DNA from: an uncultured Shimia sp.
GTDB lineage: Bacteria > Pseudomonadota > Alphaproteobacteria > Rhodobacterales > Rhodobacteraceae
Direction of reading: 5' to 3'
DNA length: 64,000 nucleotides
Assembly (NCBI GenBank): GCA_937897325.1
Contig: CALCOY010000074.1
Location: forward strand, 1 to 64,000
Shown: positions 28,957-38,444 of the stretch, piece by piece
Layout: each line of letters starts with the position of its first letter
Numbering within the stretch: position 1 is the stretch's first letter
Notes under the pieces: model-generated
Database searches by the model: none
Seen by the model: only the letters and a program-made list of their open reading frames with translations
Told to the model about the DNA's origin: nothing
Program-made: the position numbers and the translations under genes

Positions 28957-29583
28957 ATGTCCGAGGTGAATATCTGGATCGTTGTCGGGGCTGCATTGCT
29001 GGGTGGCCTGACGCCCGGGCCCGTTATGTTTGCAATCGCTGGTACGGCCATGGCGCGCGGTCGAAGCTACGGTTTTGCCGTCGCTTACGGGATCACGGCT
29101 GGTGCGTCGGTTTGGGCGATTTTGTCGGCGCTTGGAATGGGCGCGCTGTTAAGCGCCAACCAATGGCTTTTTGAGACGTTGAAATACGTGGGGGCAGCCT
29201 ATCTGGCATGGCTCGGTTTCAGGGCTGCGCGATCGGCACTTGGTCCGGAAAAGCATTTCAAAACAAGAGACTTAGGCGCATCTTACAAGGTGGCGGCCTT
29301 GCGCGGCGCGTTGATACATCTGACCAACCCGAAAGCGTTGTTCTTCTGGGGATCGATCTTTGCCATTGGCGCAAAGCCAGATGCATCTTCTGCTGCAGTG
29401 ATCTGGATCGTCGGGATCAGCATGGCGGTCAATGTCATGCTTGTGACCACATGGGCGCTCTTGTTTTCGACGCCCGCCTTGATGGATGCATATCTGCGGT
29501 TTCGGCGTTGGATCGAAGGTGTTTTCGCCGTCTTTTTTGGGGGTGCTGCCGTCTTCATTGTGGCGCGTCGTTCGGCCGAGTAG
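28957..29583 (+). CDS. LysE-family amino-acid exporter
   Basis: 208-residue inner-membrane protein with about six helices and the LysE/RhtB signature region GLTPGPVMFAIAGTAMARG near residues 16-34. ALIHLTNPKALFFWGSIF and the C-terminal LRFRRWIEGVFAVFFGGAA match the RhtB/LysE group. It probably exports an amino acid or analogue. The ATG at 28957 follows GGGAGGG; earlier in-frame codons to 28777 lack such a site. No regulator is adjacent. Confidence 0.88.
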   Translation: MSEVNIWIVVGAALLGGLTPGPVMFAIAGTAMARGRSYGFAVAYGITAGASVWAILSALGMGALLSANQWLFETLKYVGAAYLAWLGFRAARSALGPEKHFKTRDLGASYKVAALRGALIHLTNPKALFFWGSIFAIGAKPDASSAAVIWIVGISMAVNVMLVTTWALLFSTPALMDAYLRFRRWIEGVFAVFFGGAAVFIVARRSAE

Positions 29584-29716
29584 CTGATATGCGAAATGTA
29601 GTTCCCGCAAAATCGTGCGGTTTATTGGGGCGTCCAGCATTAAGGCATTCGACGCGGCATGCTGCGTTCGTAATTGAAATTACGCCGAGCCCTCAGAGTT
29701 TTCCTCTTCTAAGGTC

Positions 29717-30715
29717 CTAACGGCTGCCCAGCATCGCGAGACGGATGAAGGCCCGTTCGATCAAGGCCAGGGCGGGGGCGTGTTGGCCGGCTGAACGCAG
29801 TTGCAGGTCGGTGTCGGTCAGGACGGTGAGGGCCGTTTCAAGCCGGGCCGGGCCCCATTGTCGGGCCTGGGCCAGCATCTTGTCACGGTGCGGGCCCCAG
29901 ATCTGGGGGCGCCCGGTTGTATCAAGTGCTATCCGGTGCAGGCTGCGAAAGTGCCGCATGGCCCCGATGCAAAGCGTCACCGCATTCACCCCCTGTGCCG
30001 AGAGGCGCTGCATGACCGGGCCGATTTCGGCGGCCTTGCCGTCGCCTACGACAAGCAAGACGTCGTCTACATCTGCCTCGATTGAAACGGGCGCGCAGGC
30101 GGCGATATCCTCAGGACTGAGGGGCACTGTATCGCCTAATTTGTAAAGTCCAATTTTTTCAATAGTTTGACGGAAATCGCCTGGTTCCAGCGCGCGGGCC
30201 AAATCGACAAGCGTGCCCATGGCATCGCCTGATGCGGTGATGCCAGCGGTCTTCAGATCGCGCTCGATCTCGTCGCGTGTGGGCGGGTTGTCATAGATGC
30301 CGACGGCGAAGGCGTTTGGATGCGCCTCGAAGGCTTTGCGGATTTTCGATGTGGGTTTCAGCGCGCCCGCCGTCACGATCAATTGCGCATCGCCCGTCGC
30401 CCAAGCCTCAAGCGCGGGCAGGATGTGGGTCGCCTGTGTTTCGGTGGCGTCCTCCACAAGTGTTACGCGGGGACCCGGGAAGAACCCCATCGCCTTGAGC
30501 GCATCGATCACTTGCGCGGGATCCTCACGCAGCTTGCTGGCGGAGATGCGCGTGAGGCGCATCTCGTCGGGGCCATTGGGACCAATCAGCGCCGCAACGA
30601 CCTCCTGTCGCTTTATCGCCACACGCATCGCGTCGGCCCCATAGATCAGAAGACCGGTTTTGTCGGGATCGGGCTTGGCGAAATAGCCTGCAGCCTGGCT
30701 GGTGCTGAGCTTCAC
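29717..30715 (-). CDS. holA: DNA polymerase III delta subunit HolA
   Basis: 332-residue clamp-loader wrench subunit. The N-terminal AAA-like domain has LLIYGADAMRVAIKRQEVVAAL and the middle SLEAD-like region EADVDDVLLVVGDGK. The C-terminal collar has ARQWGPARLETALTVLTDTDLQLRSAG. The 4-base overlap with the lptE stop and the close leuS gene make a leuS-lptE-holA operon, as is common in proteobacteria. Confidence 0.95.
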   Translation of the reverse strand: MKLSTSQAAGYFAKPDPDKTGLLIYGADAMRVAIKRQEVVAALIGPNGPDEMRLTRISASKLREDPAQVIDALKAMGFFPGPRVTLVEDATETQATHILPALEAWATGDAQLIVTAGALKPTSKIRKAFEAHPNAFAVGIYDNPPTRDEIERDLKTAGITASGDAMGTLVDLARALEPGDFRQTIEKIGLYKLGDTVPLSPEDIAACAPVSIEADVDDVLLVVGDGKAAEIGPVMQRLSAQGVNAVTLCIGAMRHFRSLHRIALDTTGRPQIWGPHRDKMLAQARQWGPARLETALTVLTDTDLQLRSAGQHAPALALIERAFIRLAMLGSR

Positions 30716-31179
30716 AGATCGGCCGTTTGCAGGCGGATGACGATCCGGTCGGCGAGCATGGTCATAAGCCGTTCGCGCGCGTCGTCTTCTGCGGCCAGCG
30801 TGGCGACAAAGGTGCCGGTTGCGGAATAGCCAGTGAAGCTGTCAACCTTGCCGGAGGTCACGATTTGCCCGGTCACCTTGTCACGCAGGGCGTATTCGGC
30901 AGCGCCGATAACGTTGTAGCGCAGGATGTTGCCGTCTGCGTCGATGGCCAGGCCTTCTTGCGTGACGTCGATGGTCAGGCCAAGTGCGTAGGCGGCATCG
31001 GTCGCCGGACCTATCCGCTCTTCCAACTGGCGGACAAGAAGAAAGCCGTCGCGGGTTTTCTGTTCATCCACCAGAACGCGGTTTTGCAGGGCCGAGGCCG
31101 TGCTGCCGGGTCCGTAAACGGGCTGGAACCCGCAGGCCGCCAGAAAAAGGCAGAGTGCGACGGGCTTAAACCACGACAT
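30712..31179 (-). CDS. lptE: LPS-assembly lipoprotein LptE
   Basis: 155-residue outer-membrane lipoprotein. The signal ends in a lipobox, [13 protein letters not shown], with Cys16 to be acylated. FQPVYG after the cysteine is the typical LptE start. It plugs LptD and places lipopolysaccharide in the outer leaflet. It sits between leuS (14-base overlap) and holA (4-base overlap), the usual gene order. Confidence 0.92.
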   Translation of the reverse strand: MSWFKPVALCLFLAACGFQPVYGPGSTASALQNRVLVDEQKTRDGFLLVRQLEERIGPATDAAYALGLTIDVTQEGLAIDADGNILRYNVIGAAEYALRDKVTGQIVTSGKVDSFTGYSATGTFVATLAAEDDARERLMTMLADRIVIRLQTADL

Positions 31180-33766
31180 TCACGATCCGACCGGGCACGA
31201 CAATCACCTTTTTCGGAGCGCCACCGTTCAGCGCTTTTGTGACAGCATCCGTGGCCAGCGCCATTTTTTCAACCTCTGCCTTATCCAAATCGGCCGGCAC
31301 GTCGATTTCCGCGCGTCGCTTGCCGTTGATCTGGATCGGCAGCGTTACCGTGTCATCGACGAGCAGGCTTTCGTCGGCTTGGGGCCAAGGGGCTGCAGCG
31401 CAAAGTCCTTCGCCGCCCTGATGCGCCCAGATATCTTCGGCCAGATGCGGGGTCATCGGGGCCATGAGTTGCGCAAGCGTCATGATTGCCTCGCGTTGGG
31501 CCGCCTTGGACGCTTTGGATTTCTGCAATGTGGCCGTGAAAGCATACAGCTTTGCGATGGCGGCGTTGAAGCCGAAGCTTTCAACGCCCAAGGTTACGTC
31601 GTGGATTGTCTTGTGCCGGGCGCGGCTTAGATCGTCGTCACCTGTGCCATCGCCATCCTCCATCGCGCCGATCCGGTCGCAAAGGTTCCAGACGCGGGCG
31701 AGGTGCTTGTTCGCCGCCTCCGCGCCTGATGCGGTCCATTCCACATCGCGTTCTGGTGGAGAATCACTCAGAACGAACCACCTTGCCGTGTCGGCGCCGT
31801 AGTCGCGGATGATATCGGCGGGATCGACCACGTTGTTTTTGGACTTCGACATCTTCGCCGAAGGGGTGATCTGCACTTCGGTGCCGTCCTGCAGAAAGCC
31901 CTTGCCGTCGCGCATGTCGACATCTTCGGGATAGTGATAGCGCGGGCGGCCATTGTCATCCGTCGTTTGATAGATGGCGTGCGTCACCATGCCTTGGGTG
32001 AAAAGCGCATCGAAGGGCTCGATCGCCGATTTCGGCAGGTGCCCGGTAATCTGCATGGCGCGGGCAAAGAAACGCGAATAGAGCAGATGAAGGATCGCGT
32101 GTTCGATCCCTCCGATATACTGATCCACGTTCATCCAGTATTCGACGTCTTCCTTGACGGTCGGTGTATCCGCATGGGGCGCGGTGAAGCGGGCGAAATA
32201 CCAGGACGAATCAACAAACGTATCCATCGTGTCCGTTTCACGCTTGGCCGGTAAGCCGCATTTTGGGCAGGGCACATCACGCCAGGTCGGATGCCGGTCA
32301 AGCGGATTGCCCGGGATGTCGAAGGTCACGTCGTCGGGCAGCTTGATCGGCAGGTTCTCTTTCTTCTCGGGCACGACCCCGCAAGTCGGGCAATGCACAA
32401 CCGGAATTGGGCAACCCCAATAGCGCTGACGGGAAAGGCCCCAGTCACGCAAACGGAACTTCGTGACGCCTTCCCCAACGGGACTGTCAACGAGATCGGA
32501 CTTTTCATGCAGGGTTTCGAACCACGTGATCGCGTGATCGATCGCTTCATTCCCGGTCATCTGATCGGGGCCCGCGGCGGGGCGGACATACTCGACCTTT
32601 TCCTCCTTCGTTGGCACGTAGGCTGCTTTCAGGATCGCGGGATCTTCGTAGCCGTCATCACGGTTGGTCCCGAGCGGACGCATGACCTCGACGATCGGGA
32701 GATCGTATTTTGTTGCAAAGGCATGGTCGCGTTCATCATGGGCAGGACAGCCGAAGATAGCGCCTGTGCCATAATCCATAAGGATGAAATTCGCGATGTA
32801 GACCGGTAGGTTATCCACAAAGCCGCCGGGCAACTGCGCCCGAATGCCGGTGTCAAAGCCCAGCTTTTCGGCCTTTTCCATAGCCTCTGCGGTCGTTCCG
32901 CCCCTGCGACATTCGGCGCAGAATGCGGCAATTTCCGGGCTTTCCGCTTCGAGCGCTTTGGCAAGCGGATGATCGGGCGAAATGCCGACAAAAGACGCAC
33001 CGAAGATGGTGTCAGGGCGGGTCGTGTAAACCTCGATCTTGTCCAATCCGTCCGGAGCGCCGGATGTCTCAAAGCTGAATTGCGCACCGCGCGACTTGCC
33101 GATCCAGTTTTCCTGCATCAGCCGCACCTTAGCCGGCCAGTTTTCGAGCGTGTCGAGCGCGTCGAGCAGTTCTTCGGAATAATCGCTGATCTTGAAGAAC
33201 CATTGTGTGAGTTCGCGCCGTTCAACCTCGGCGCCAGAGCGCCAGCCCTTGCCGTCGATCACTTGTTCATTGGCCAGAACAGTCATGTCGACCGGATCCC
33301 AGTTCACCACGGCGTTCTTTCGATAAACGAGGTCGGCTTCCATCATATCGAGAAAGAGCGCCTGTTGTTGGCCGTAATATTCTGGGTCGCAGGTCGCAAA
33401 CATGCGCGACCAGTCGATGGAAAAGCCAAGTGGCTTCATTTGCCCGACCATGTCGTCGATGTTGGAGTACGTCCAGTCCTTCGGGTGGATCCCCCTGTCC
33501 ATCGCGGCGTTTTCGGCGGCGAGCCCAAAGGCATCAAAACCCATTGGGTGCAAGACGTTATGGCCCGTTGCCATCTTGTAGCGGGCGATCACGTCGCCCA
33601 TCGTGTAGTTGCGGACGTGCCCGATATGGATGCGGCCAGAGGGGTAGGGGAACATCTCAAGCACGTAGTATTTGGGCTTGTCGGCGCTGCGGGTGGCTTG
33701 GAAAATGGCTGCCTCGTCCCAGGCCTTTTGCCAGCGGTCTTCGATATCTGAGGGCGTGTAGGGCAT
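31166..33766 (-). CDS. leuS: Leucyl-tRNA synthetase
   Basis: 866-residue class I synthetase. The ATP-site motif HIGH is at residues 47-50 ([11 protein letters not shown]) and [12 protein letters not shown] is in the catalytic C-terminal part. The editing domain lies between, and two Cys pairs (HCPTCGVV and CPKCGLP) form a zinc-binding insert. The ATG at 33766 ([12 protein letters not shown]) is the normal family start; the longer open frame reaching 34114 only reads DUF3576 sequence in the wrong phase. First gene of the leuS-lptE-holA unit. Confidence 0.98.
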   Translation of the reverse strand: MPYTPSDIEDRWQKAWDEAAIFQATRSADKPKYYVLEMFPYPSGRIHIGHVRNYTMGDVIARYKMATGHNVLHPMGFDAFGLAAENAAMDRGIHPKDWTYSNIDDMVGQMKPLGFSIDWSRMFATCDPEYYGQQQALFLDMMEADLVYRKNAVVNWDPVDMTVLANEQVIDGKGWRSGAEVERRELTQWFFKISDYSEELLDALDTLENWPAKVRLMQENWIGKSRGAQFSFETSGAPDGLDKIEVYTTRPDTIFGASFVGISPDHPLAKALEAESPEIAAFCAECRRGGTTAEAMEKAEKLGFDTGIRAQLPGGFVDNLPVYIANFILMDYGTGAIFGCPAHDERDHAFATKYDLPIVEVMRPLGTNRDDGYEDPAILKAAYVPTKEEKVEYVRPAAGPDQMTGNEAIDHAITWFETLHEKSDLVDSPVGEGVTKFRLRDWGLSRQRYWGCPIPVVHCPTCGVVPEKKENLPIKLPDDVTFDIPGNPLDRHPTWRDVPCPKCGLPAKRETDTMDTFVDSSWYFARFTAPHADTPTVKEDVEYWMNVDQYIGGIEHAILHLLYSRFFARAMQITGHLPKSAIEPFDALFTQGMVTHAIYQTTDDNGRPRYHYPEDVDMRDGKGFLQDGTEVQITPSAKMSKSKNNVVDPADIIRDYGADTARWFVLSDSPPERDVEWTASGAEAANKHLARVWNLCDRIGAMEDGDGTGDDDLSRARHKTIHDVTLGVESFGFNAAIAKLYAFTATLQKSKASKAAQREAIMTLAQLMAPMTPHLAEDIWAHQGGEGLCAAAPWPQADESLLVDDTVTLPIQINGKRRAEIDVPADLDKAEVEKMALATDAVTKALNGGAPKKVIVVPGRIVNVVV

Positions 33767-33791
33767 GTTGTCTGACCTTTGGAAACGCGAA

Positions 33792-33813
33792 CGCCGGGCG
33801 TGTTGGCCCGGCG
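33792..33813 (-). terminator. Hairpin between DUF3576 gene and leuS
   Basis: Perfect 8-base stem CGCCGGGC/GCCCGGCG with a 6-base loop, between the DUF3576 stop and the leuS start. It could end the upstream transcript or sit in the leuS leader; no T-run follows on the minus strand. Confidence 0.5.
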
Positions 33814-33840
33814 CATGTGATAGAGCGGCTTTTGCGGGCT

Positions 33841-34329
33841 TTAAAGTCGATTGTCCGAGATGCGTAGTTGGCGTGCCCGGCTGAGGATCGCGTCTTCCAC
33901 CGCACGCACCGTGGCCGGATTGGCCGGACCGCCCCGCGTCTGCAAAGCCACGCTTAAAGAGCGCGCGTCGAGAGCGGGATCCTTGATGTGAACGGTGGCC
34001 CTGTAGGCGCGACCTCCGTTGGGGGGGGTGCCGTAGCCGGTTACAATAACGCCGGTGAAGGGGTCGATTGACTGGATCGGCAAAAAGTTCAACACCTCGA
34101 TCGAGGCAGACCAAATGTATTTGTTGACGTTGACGCGGGTTTCTCGATTGTCGCGGTTAAACACGTCCCAGATAGAGCTCCCGCCCTGTTCCTGAGCGCT
34201 CGGAGGCAGACTGCGCGGAGGGCCATCAGCTCCATCATTCACGTTTGGTTCGCCCCGCTGGGAACAGGCGACGAGGGCCATCAAAGTGACCCCTCCTATG
34301 ACCGGCTTGAGTAGTGTGGACCAACGCAA
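33841..34329 (-). CDS. DUF3576 lipoprotein
   Basis: 162-residue predicted lipoprotein: the signal ends in [11 protein letters not shown] (lipobox with Cys22). The mature domain matches DUF3576 ([50 protein letters not shown]), a family found mostly in alphaproteobacteria. Function unknown; the upstream gene of leuS-lptE and its own lipidation suggest an envelope role, which is inference. Confidence 0.88.
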   Translation of the reverse strand: MRWSTLLKPVIGGVTLMALVACSQRGEPNVNDGADGPPRSLPPSAQEQGGSSIWDVFNRDNRETRVNVNKYIWSASIEVLNFLPIQSIDPFTGVIVTGYGTPPNGGRAYRATVHIKDPALDARSLSVALQTRGGPANPATVRAVEDAILSRARQLRISDNRL

Positions 34330-34578
34330 CGCGCTTCCCCCTTAAAAATGTGATTTGTGGTGTAACCAACCGCTGTTACGGGGGCAAGCCTCTTCGGGTC
34401 GCGTGGGTATCGGCTGGTGGCTGTGTGCTGGTGTGGCATTGCTGCACCATACTGGCGCACATTGAGAAATCGATTGGCGCAGCGCTTGCAAAGAAGGGGC
34501 GTTCGGAGCGAAAGACATTTTTGTACCCTCTCCGGGCTCCCCGGTTTGGGCAGTCAAATTGAAACTGAGGGAAAAGCT

Positions 34579-35520
34579 ATGAAAAAAGCTCTCTTGATCA
34601 CGACAGCGCTGGTTGCCTCTACAGGCATGGCTTCAGCCCAAAACGTGACGAGCTCCAACGCCGACATCACGCTGGGCGGTTACGCTCGCTGGGGTGTTAT
34701 TTACTCCGACCCAGATACGCCTGGCGCGGACTCCAGCACAGACATCACAAGCCGTTGGCGTCTGCAGATCGACGCGACAACTGAAACAGATGCAGGCGTC
34801 ACACTTGGTGCGCGCGTCCGTTTCCAGGTTGATGGCAGCGACGGCGATAATGCACTGACCCAAGCCGAAGAACTAAACGCAGCTCGTTTCTTTGCACGCA
34901 TGGGCGGCTTGGAAATCGGCGTCGGTAACATCCAAGGTGCTATCGAATTTATGCCAGGTCAGTACACCATCGACCTCGGCTTGACCGGTTTGGGCTATGA
35001 CTACACGGTCTACGATGGCAACGCTGATGCCTACTCGTCCGGTGGTACTGGTGCCAGCACCCGGAACGGCGTTGAAGTCATCTACGGTATCGGCGATTTC
35101 GAGGTTCACGTCTCGGCGTCCGAATCTGCCACGAACGACCGTATTGCTGCGGTTGTGTCGTACGAATTTGGCAACTTTACTGTTGCTGCCGGTGTCCAGG
35201 ACTCTGACCTCGCAACCGACACTGATTGGACAGTTGCGGTCGAAGGTTCGGTTGGCATCTTTGACTTCGGTGTCGCTTATGCGGACAACGGCGATGAGGC
35301 TGCAGGTGGCGGCGATCATTGGTCGGTCATGGGCCGTTTTGACGTTGGCGCAGCCACAAACGTCGAATTCTACGTTGCAGACGCTGACTACTTTGCCGAC
35401 ACAAGCTACGGTGTTGACTTCAACCACGATCTTGGTGGTGGTGCGACCATGCGCGGTGGTATTGCGTCTCTTAGAGACGGTGAGCTCCGCGCCGACTTCG
35501 GTGTGCGCTTCAACTTCTAA
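34579..35520 (+). CDS. Outer-membrane porin (copy 1)
   Basis: 313-residue porin of the Rhodobacter type: signal peptide MKKALLITTALVASTGMASA, mature start QNVTSSNADITLGGYARWG and C-terminal aromatic LRADFGVRFNF, the beta-barrel end signal for BAM. Aromatic/glycine alternation (TDWTVAVEGSVGIFDFGVAYAD) shows barrel strands. The ATG at 34579 follows GAGGGAAAAG; a long upstream frame has no signal sequence. A close paralogue follows 267 bases downstream. It likely passes small hydrophilic solutes. Confidence 0.94.
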   Translation: MKKALLITTALVASTGMASAQNVTSSNADITLGGYARWGVIYSDPDTPGADSSTDITSRWRLQIDATTETDAGVTLGARVRFQVDGSDGDNALTQAEELNAARFFARMGGLEIGVGNIQGAIEFMPGQYTIDLGLTGLGYDYTVYDGNADAYSSGGTGASTRNGVEVIYGIGDFEVHVSASESATNDRIAAVVSYEFGNFTVAAGVQDSDLATDTDWTVAVEGSVGIFDFGVAYADNGDEAAGGGDHWSVMGRFDVGAATNVEFYVADADYFADTSYGVDFNHDLGGGATMRGGIASLRDGELRADFGVRFNF

Positions 35521-35545
35521 GCTTATCGCTACTACTTGATGTTTT

Positions 35546-35579
35546 GGGGCAGGCCTTCGGTCTGCCCCTTCTCTTTTTT
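35546..35579 (+). terminator. Rho-independent terminator after porin 1
   Basis: GGGGCAGGCC and GGTCTGCCCC form a stem with a 3-base loop (one G/T pair), followed by TTCTCTTTTTT. A near-copy occurs after porin 2. Confidence 0.9.
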
Positions 35580-35738
35580 GAAACGTAAAAAGTCTTTGTG
35601 AAGCCCGTGCTGTCGTCGAGCCTTCCGCTGTTTGAGGGCGCAAGGCGGGTTTCAGCCAACCGCGGAAAATGTCCCAAAAAATTGCGATCACGTGGTTGTA
35701 AATTGAACATGTAAACTCGACATACCACTAACACCCAT

Positions 35739-35753
35739 TCCGAGAATCTCGGA
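35739..35753. promoter_or_regulatory. Palindrome in the porin 2 leader
   Basis: TCCGAGA-A-TCTCGGA, a 7+1+7 inverted repeat, lies 33 bases before the porin 2 start codon. It has the look of an operator or a short leader hairpin; the porin 1 leader has no equivalent. Confidence 0.45.
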
Positions 35754-35786
35754 TTAGGCAGTTACTCACAAACAAGGGACATTGTT

Positions 35787-36770
35787 ATGAAGAAAGCCTT
35801 CTTCGCTGCAACTGCGCTGGTTGCATCTGCAGGCACCCTTTCTGCGCAAAATGTGACGAGTTCCAACGCTGATATCACGCTTGGTGGCTACGCACGTTTT
35901 GGTGTTCTGCACGATGGCAATGGTGCAGAGGACGGCGGTGGCACCACAGACATTACCAGCCGTTGGCGTTTGCAAATTGATGCCAGCACCCAGACAGATG
36001 CCGGTGCAACACTTGGCGCCCGCGTTCGGTTTCAAGTTGATGGAAACGACGGAACTGACGACATCAATCAAGCCGAGGAGTTGAATGCCGCACGTTTCTT
36101 CGCCCGGATGGGAGGGCTTGAGATTGGCATTGGCAATATCGAAGGGGCGTTGGAGTCCATGCCTGGCCAATACACAATCGATCTCGGCCTGACCGGTCAC
36201 GAAGAGGACTACACTGTCTACAATGGTCGTGGCGACGCCTATTCGTCAGGTGGCGCCGGGGCGAGCACGTCCAACGGCGTTGAGGTGATCTACGGCATTG
36301 GTGATTTCGGCGCGCATCTATCCGCATCTGACACGAATGACCGGATCGCTCTGATGGGCTTCTATGAGTTCGGCAATTTCGTTTTCGCTGCCGGCATTCA
36401 GGACTCGGATGACGATTTTGACACCGAATGGACTATCGCGGTTGAAGGTACGGTCGGTCTTTTCGATTTCGGTGTGGCCTACGCCTCTAACGGCGATGAA
36501 GGTTTCGGGACCGACGTGAACGGCAACGGTGTGATCGATGGGGCTGAGAACCTTGGTGGTGACCACTGGTCGATCATGGCACGCTTCGATGTCGGAGCCG
36601 GTACCAATGTCGAGGCCTATGTGGCCGATGCGGACTATTTCGAAAGCGTGGGTTACGGTATCGACTTCAACCACGATCTGGGCGGCGGCGCCTCCTTGCG
36701 TGGTGGTGTTTCCGATGGCGGGTCGAACGATGACATCATCGCTGACTTTGGTGTACGCTTTAACTTCTAG
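35787..36770 (+). CDS. Outer-membrane porin (copy 2) with EF-hand-like insert
   Basis: 327-residue paralogue of the preceding porin, sharing most blocks (QNVTSSNADITLGGYAR, TDITSRWRLQIDA, AEELNAARFFARMGGLEIG, DFGVRFNF). It has an insert of about 15 residues after SNGDEG that contains DVNGNGVIDGAE (residues 243-254), a perfect match to the calcium-binding EF-hand loop pattern. The insert sits between two predicted strands, so it would be a loop; side of the membrane is unproven. Otherwise the same signal peptide and C-terminal barrel signal. AAGGGAC precedes the ATG. Confidence 0.93.
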   Translation: MKKAFFAATALVASAGTLSAQNVTSSNADITLGGYARFGVLHDGNGAEDGGGTTDITSRWRLQIDASTQTDAGATLGARVRFQVDGNDGTDDINQAEELNAARFFARMGGLEIGIGNIEGALESMPGQYTIDLGLTGHEEDYTVYNGRGDAYSSGGAGASTSNGVEVIYGIGDFGAHLSASDTNDRIALMGFYEFGNFVFAAGIQDSDDDFDTEWTIAVEGTVGLFDFGVAYASNGDEGFGTDVNGNGVIDGAENLGGDHWSIMARFDVGAGTNVEAYVADADYFESVGYGIDFNHDLGGGASLRGGVSDGGSNDDIIADFGVRFNF

Positions 36771-36792
36771 ACGTCGCGCAAGTGCATTGTGA

Positions 36793-36828
36793 AAAAGGGG
36801 CAGGCTTTAGGTCTGCCCCTTTTCTTTT
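36793..36828 (+). terminator. Rho-independent terminator after porin 2
   Basis: AAAAGGGGCAGG and the matching arm with GTCTGCCCCTTTT form a strong stem followed by CTTTTG. The hairpin core matches the terminator after porin 1 nearly base for base, a trace of tandem duplication. Confidence 0.9.
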
Positions 36829-36873
36829 GCGCCGGCGCTGATATCTGATCCCGCAATCAAGAGGGAACGCGGG

Positions 36874-37527
36874 ATGGCATTGGAAGAGATTGCGGCGCGG
36901 ATAGCCGAGGCCGAAGCGAAAGCAGAGCGGCCTGCAGGGTCGGTCCAGCTTATCGCGGTTAGTAAGGTGCAGCCCAATGAGCGGGTCCAAGCTGTGCTTG
37001 TCAAAGGTCACCGGATCTTTGGCGAGAACCGGGTGCAAGAGGCCGAAGGCAAATGGCCCGATTTCCGAGAACGCTTTGACAGGATTGATCTGCATCTCAT
37101 CGGGCCTTTGCAGACCAACAAGACGCGGCAGGCCTTTGAGCTTTTTCAGGCGATCCACTCGGTCGACCGGCCGAAGTTGGCAAATAACATTGCGCGGATC
37201 GCGCAGGAGGAAGGGCATTGCCCCGACGTCTTTCTGCAGGTCAACACCGGTGAAGAGCCGCAGAAAGCCGGAGTATTGCCGGGCGAGATCGACGCCTTTA
37301 TCGAGAGCTGCCGAAGCCTTGATCTGCCGGTCAAGGGGCTGATGTGTATACCTCCGGTGGCAGAGGAGCCGTCCTTGCATTTTGCACTTTTGGCCAAGAT
37401 GGCAGCGCGCAACGGGTTGGCGGGGCTTTCGATGGGTATGAGCGGCGATTTCGAAAGTGCTATTGCCCTCGGGGCCACGCATGTGCGTGTGGGATCAGCA
37501 ATTTTCGGGGCAAGGGGGGTGGCCTAG
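36874..37527 (+). CDS. YggS/PROSC pyridoxal-phosphate homeostasis protein
   Basis: 217-residue PLP-binding protein of the YggS (PROSC/PLPBP) family. LIAVSKVQPNERVQAVL has the PLP lysine, FGENRVQEAEGKW, HLIGPLQTNKTRQ and the C-terminal SMGMSGDFESAI, then GATHVRVGSAIFG. It buffers PLP and affects amino-acid pools. GAGGGAACG precedes the ATG. Its 3' end overlaps the convergent L,D-transpeptidase-like gene by 4 bases. Confidence 0.94.
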   Translation: MALEEIAARIAEAEAKAERPAGSVQLIAVSKVQPNERVQAVLVKGHRIFGENRVQEAEGKWPDFRERFDRIDLHLIGPLQTNKTRQAFELFQAIHSVDRPKLANNIARIAQEEGHCPDVFLQVNTGEEPQKAGVLPGEIDAFIESCRSLDLPVKGLMCIPPVAEEPSLHFALLAKMAARNGLAGLSMGMSGDFESAIALGATHVRVGSAIFGARGVA

Positions 37528-38018
37528 CGAACGATCAGGCGTGTCTCAAACCGGATGCGGGGGGCGATCCAGCGCAAGTGATCAGGGCGCAGTCCAACGC
37601 ACCCTTCGGTCGGATAGCGGGGTCTCCGCCAGCGGTGGATGAAGATGGCTGACCCGCCCCCTTTTTCCGCATAGGGCCAGTTCCAGTCGGTCAGCAGGAT
37701 CAGATCATATAGCGGGTCGGGACGGCGCAAAACCTCGTGGCTGGCGACAAAGGGTGCGCGGACCATGAGGTTGTAGTCCTCGGATTTCGGATCATCGCAC
37801 CAAAGATCGCTTGGCCCAATCGGCAGCGCCCAATCGGCGGGTCGGGCCATCCGATCGGGGCGATAGAGCATTCCAACCAGTCGGTGGACACCGCGGGGGG
37901 TTGCCCCATCGCCTTCGCGCTTGTTGGAGGTCACACCTCCGCGTCCGACAACGCAGGGAAACCTCCGACCGAGAAAGCGAAGGCCCCTTGGCGTGACGAC
38001 AAGATCTGATGGCCTCAT
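37524..38018 (-). CDS. L,D-transpeptidase (YkuD)-like protein
   Basis: 164-residue protein. The YkuD-type active site HRWRRPRYPTEGCVGLRPD (histidine, then Cys in EGCVGL) is near the C-terminus, and GGVTSNKREGDGATPRG gives the N-terminal strand pattern. No signal peptide is visible, which is unusual for a cell-wall enzyme. The ATG at 38018 overlaps the stop of the GFA gene (ATGA). It may make or edit 3-3 crosslinks if exported, or have another role. Confidence 0.85.
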   Translation of the reverse strand: MRPSDLVVTPRGLRFLGRRFPCVVGRGGVTSNKREGDGATPRGVHRLVGMLYRPDRMARPADWALPIGPSDLWCDDPKSEDYNLMVRAPFVASHEVLRRPDPLYDLILLTDWNWPYAEKGGGSAIFIHRWRRPRYPTEGCVGLRPDHLRWIAPRIRFETRLIVR

Positions 38019-38434
38019 CTGCGCGGGGGCAAGCCTTCGAATTGCGGCAGGCCCTCTGGGATCATGTGATAGGGTTGCAAATCGACTGTAAAGATCGCCG
38101 CGAGCGGCGCTTTGTAGCCACCCGCCGGGTCGTCCAGCGTGCCGATTTTCAGAACCACATCTGCCATGTCCAGCCTGCGCGTCAGGATATGCGTGCCGCA
38201 TCGCACGCAAAACTCTCGGGTGACCGGTTCATCAAGGTCATCCCGGGTGAAGGCTGCGGGTGAACCTTGGGTGTAACGAAAGCCGTCGCCGGGCATGACC
38301 ATGAAGTAGTTCGGTCCGCCGCCGGATGCGTATTGGCATTCGCGGCAATGGCATTGTGCCTTGGCCTTTGGGGGTCCAGTTGTTTCGTAGCGCAGATCGC
38401 CACAATAGCAGCCGCCGGTGAGTGTGTACGTCAT
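38015..38434 (-). CDS. GFA-family (CENP-V-like) zinc protein
   Basis: 139-residue GFA-fold protein. Zinc cysteines are in GGCYCGDLRYET, CHCRECQYASGG and FCVRCGTHIL. The ATG at 38434 follows AGGGAAC. It overlaps the transpeptidase start downstream, so they share a transcript. The family was first tied to formaldehyde-glutathione chemistry; this member's role is unknown. Confidence 0.88.
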   Translation of the reverse strand: MTYTLTGGCYCGDLRYETTGPPKAKAQCHCRECQYASGGGPNYFMVMPGDGFRYTQGSPAAFTRDDLDEPVTREFCVRCGTHILTRRLDMADVVLKIGTLDDPAGGYKAPLAAIFTVDLQPYHMIPEGLPQFEGLPPRR

Positions 38435-38444
38435 GATAGGTTCC

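Noticed and set aside
33767-34114. N-terminal extension of LeuS by 116 residues
   Set aside because: The added part reads the DUF3576 gene in a wrong frame; leucyl-tRNA synthetases start at MPYTPSDIE-like sequence.
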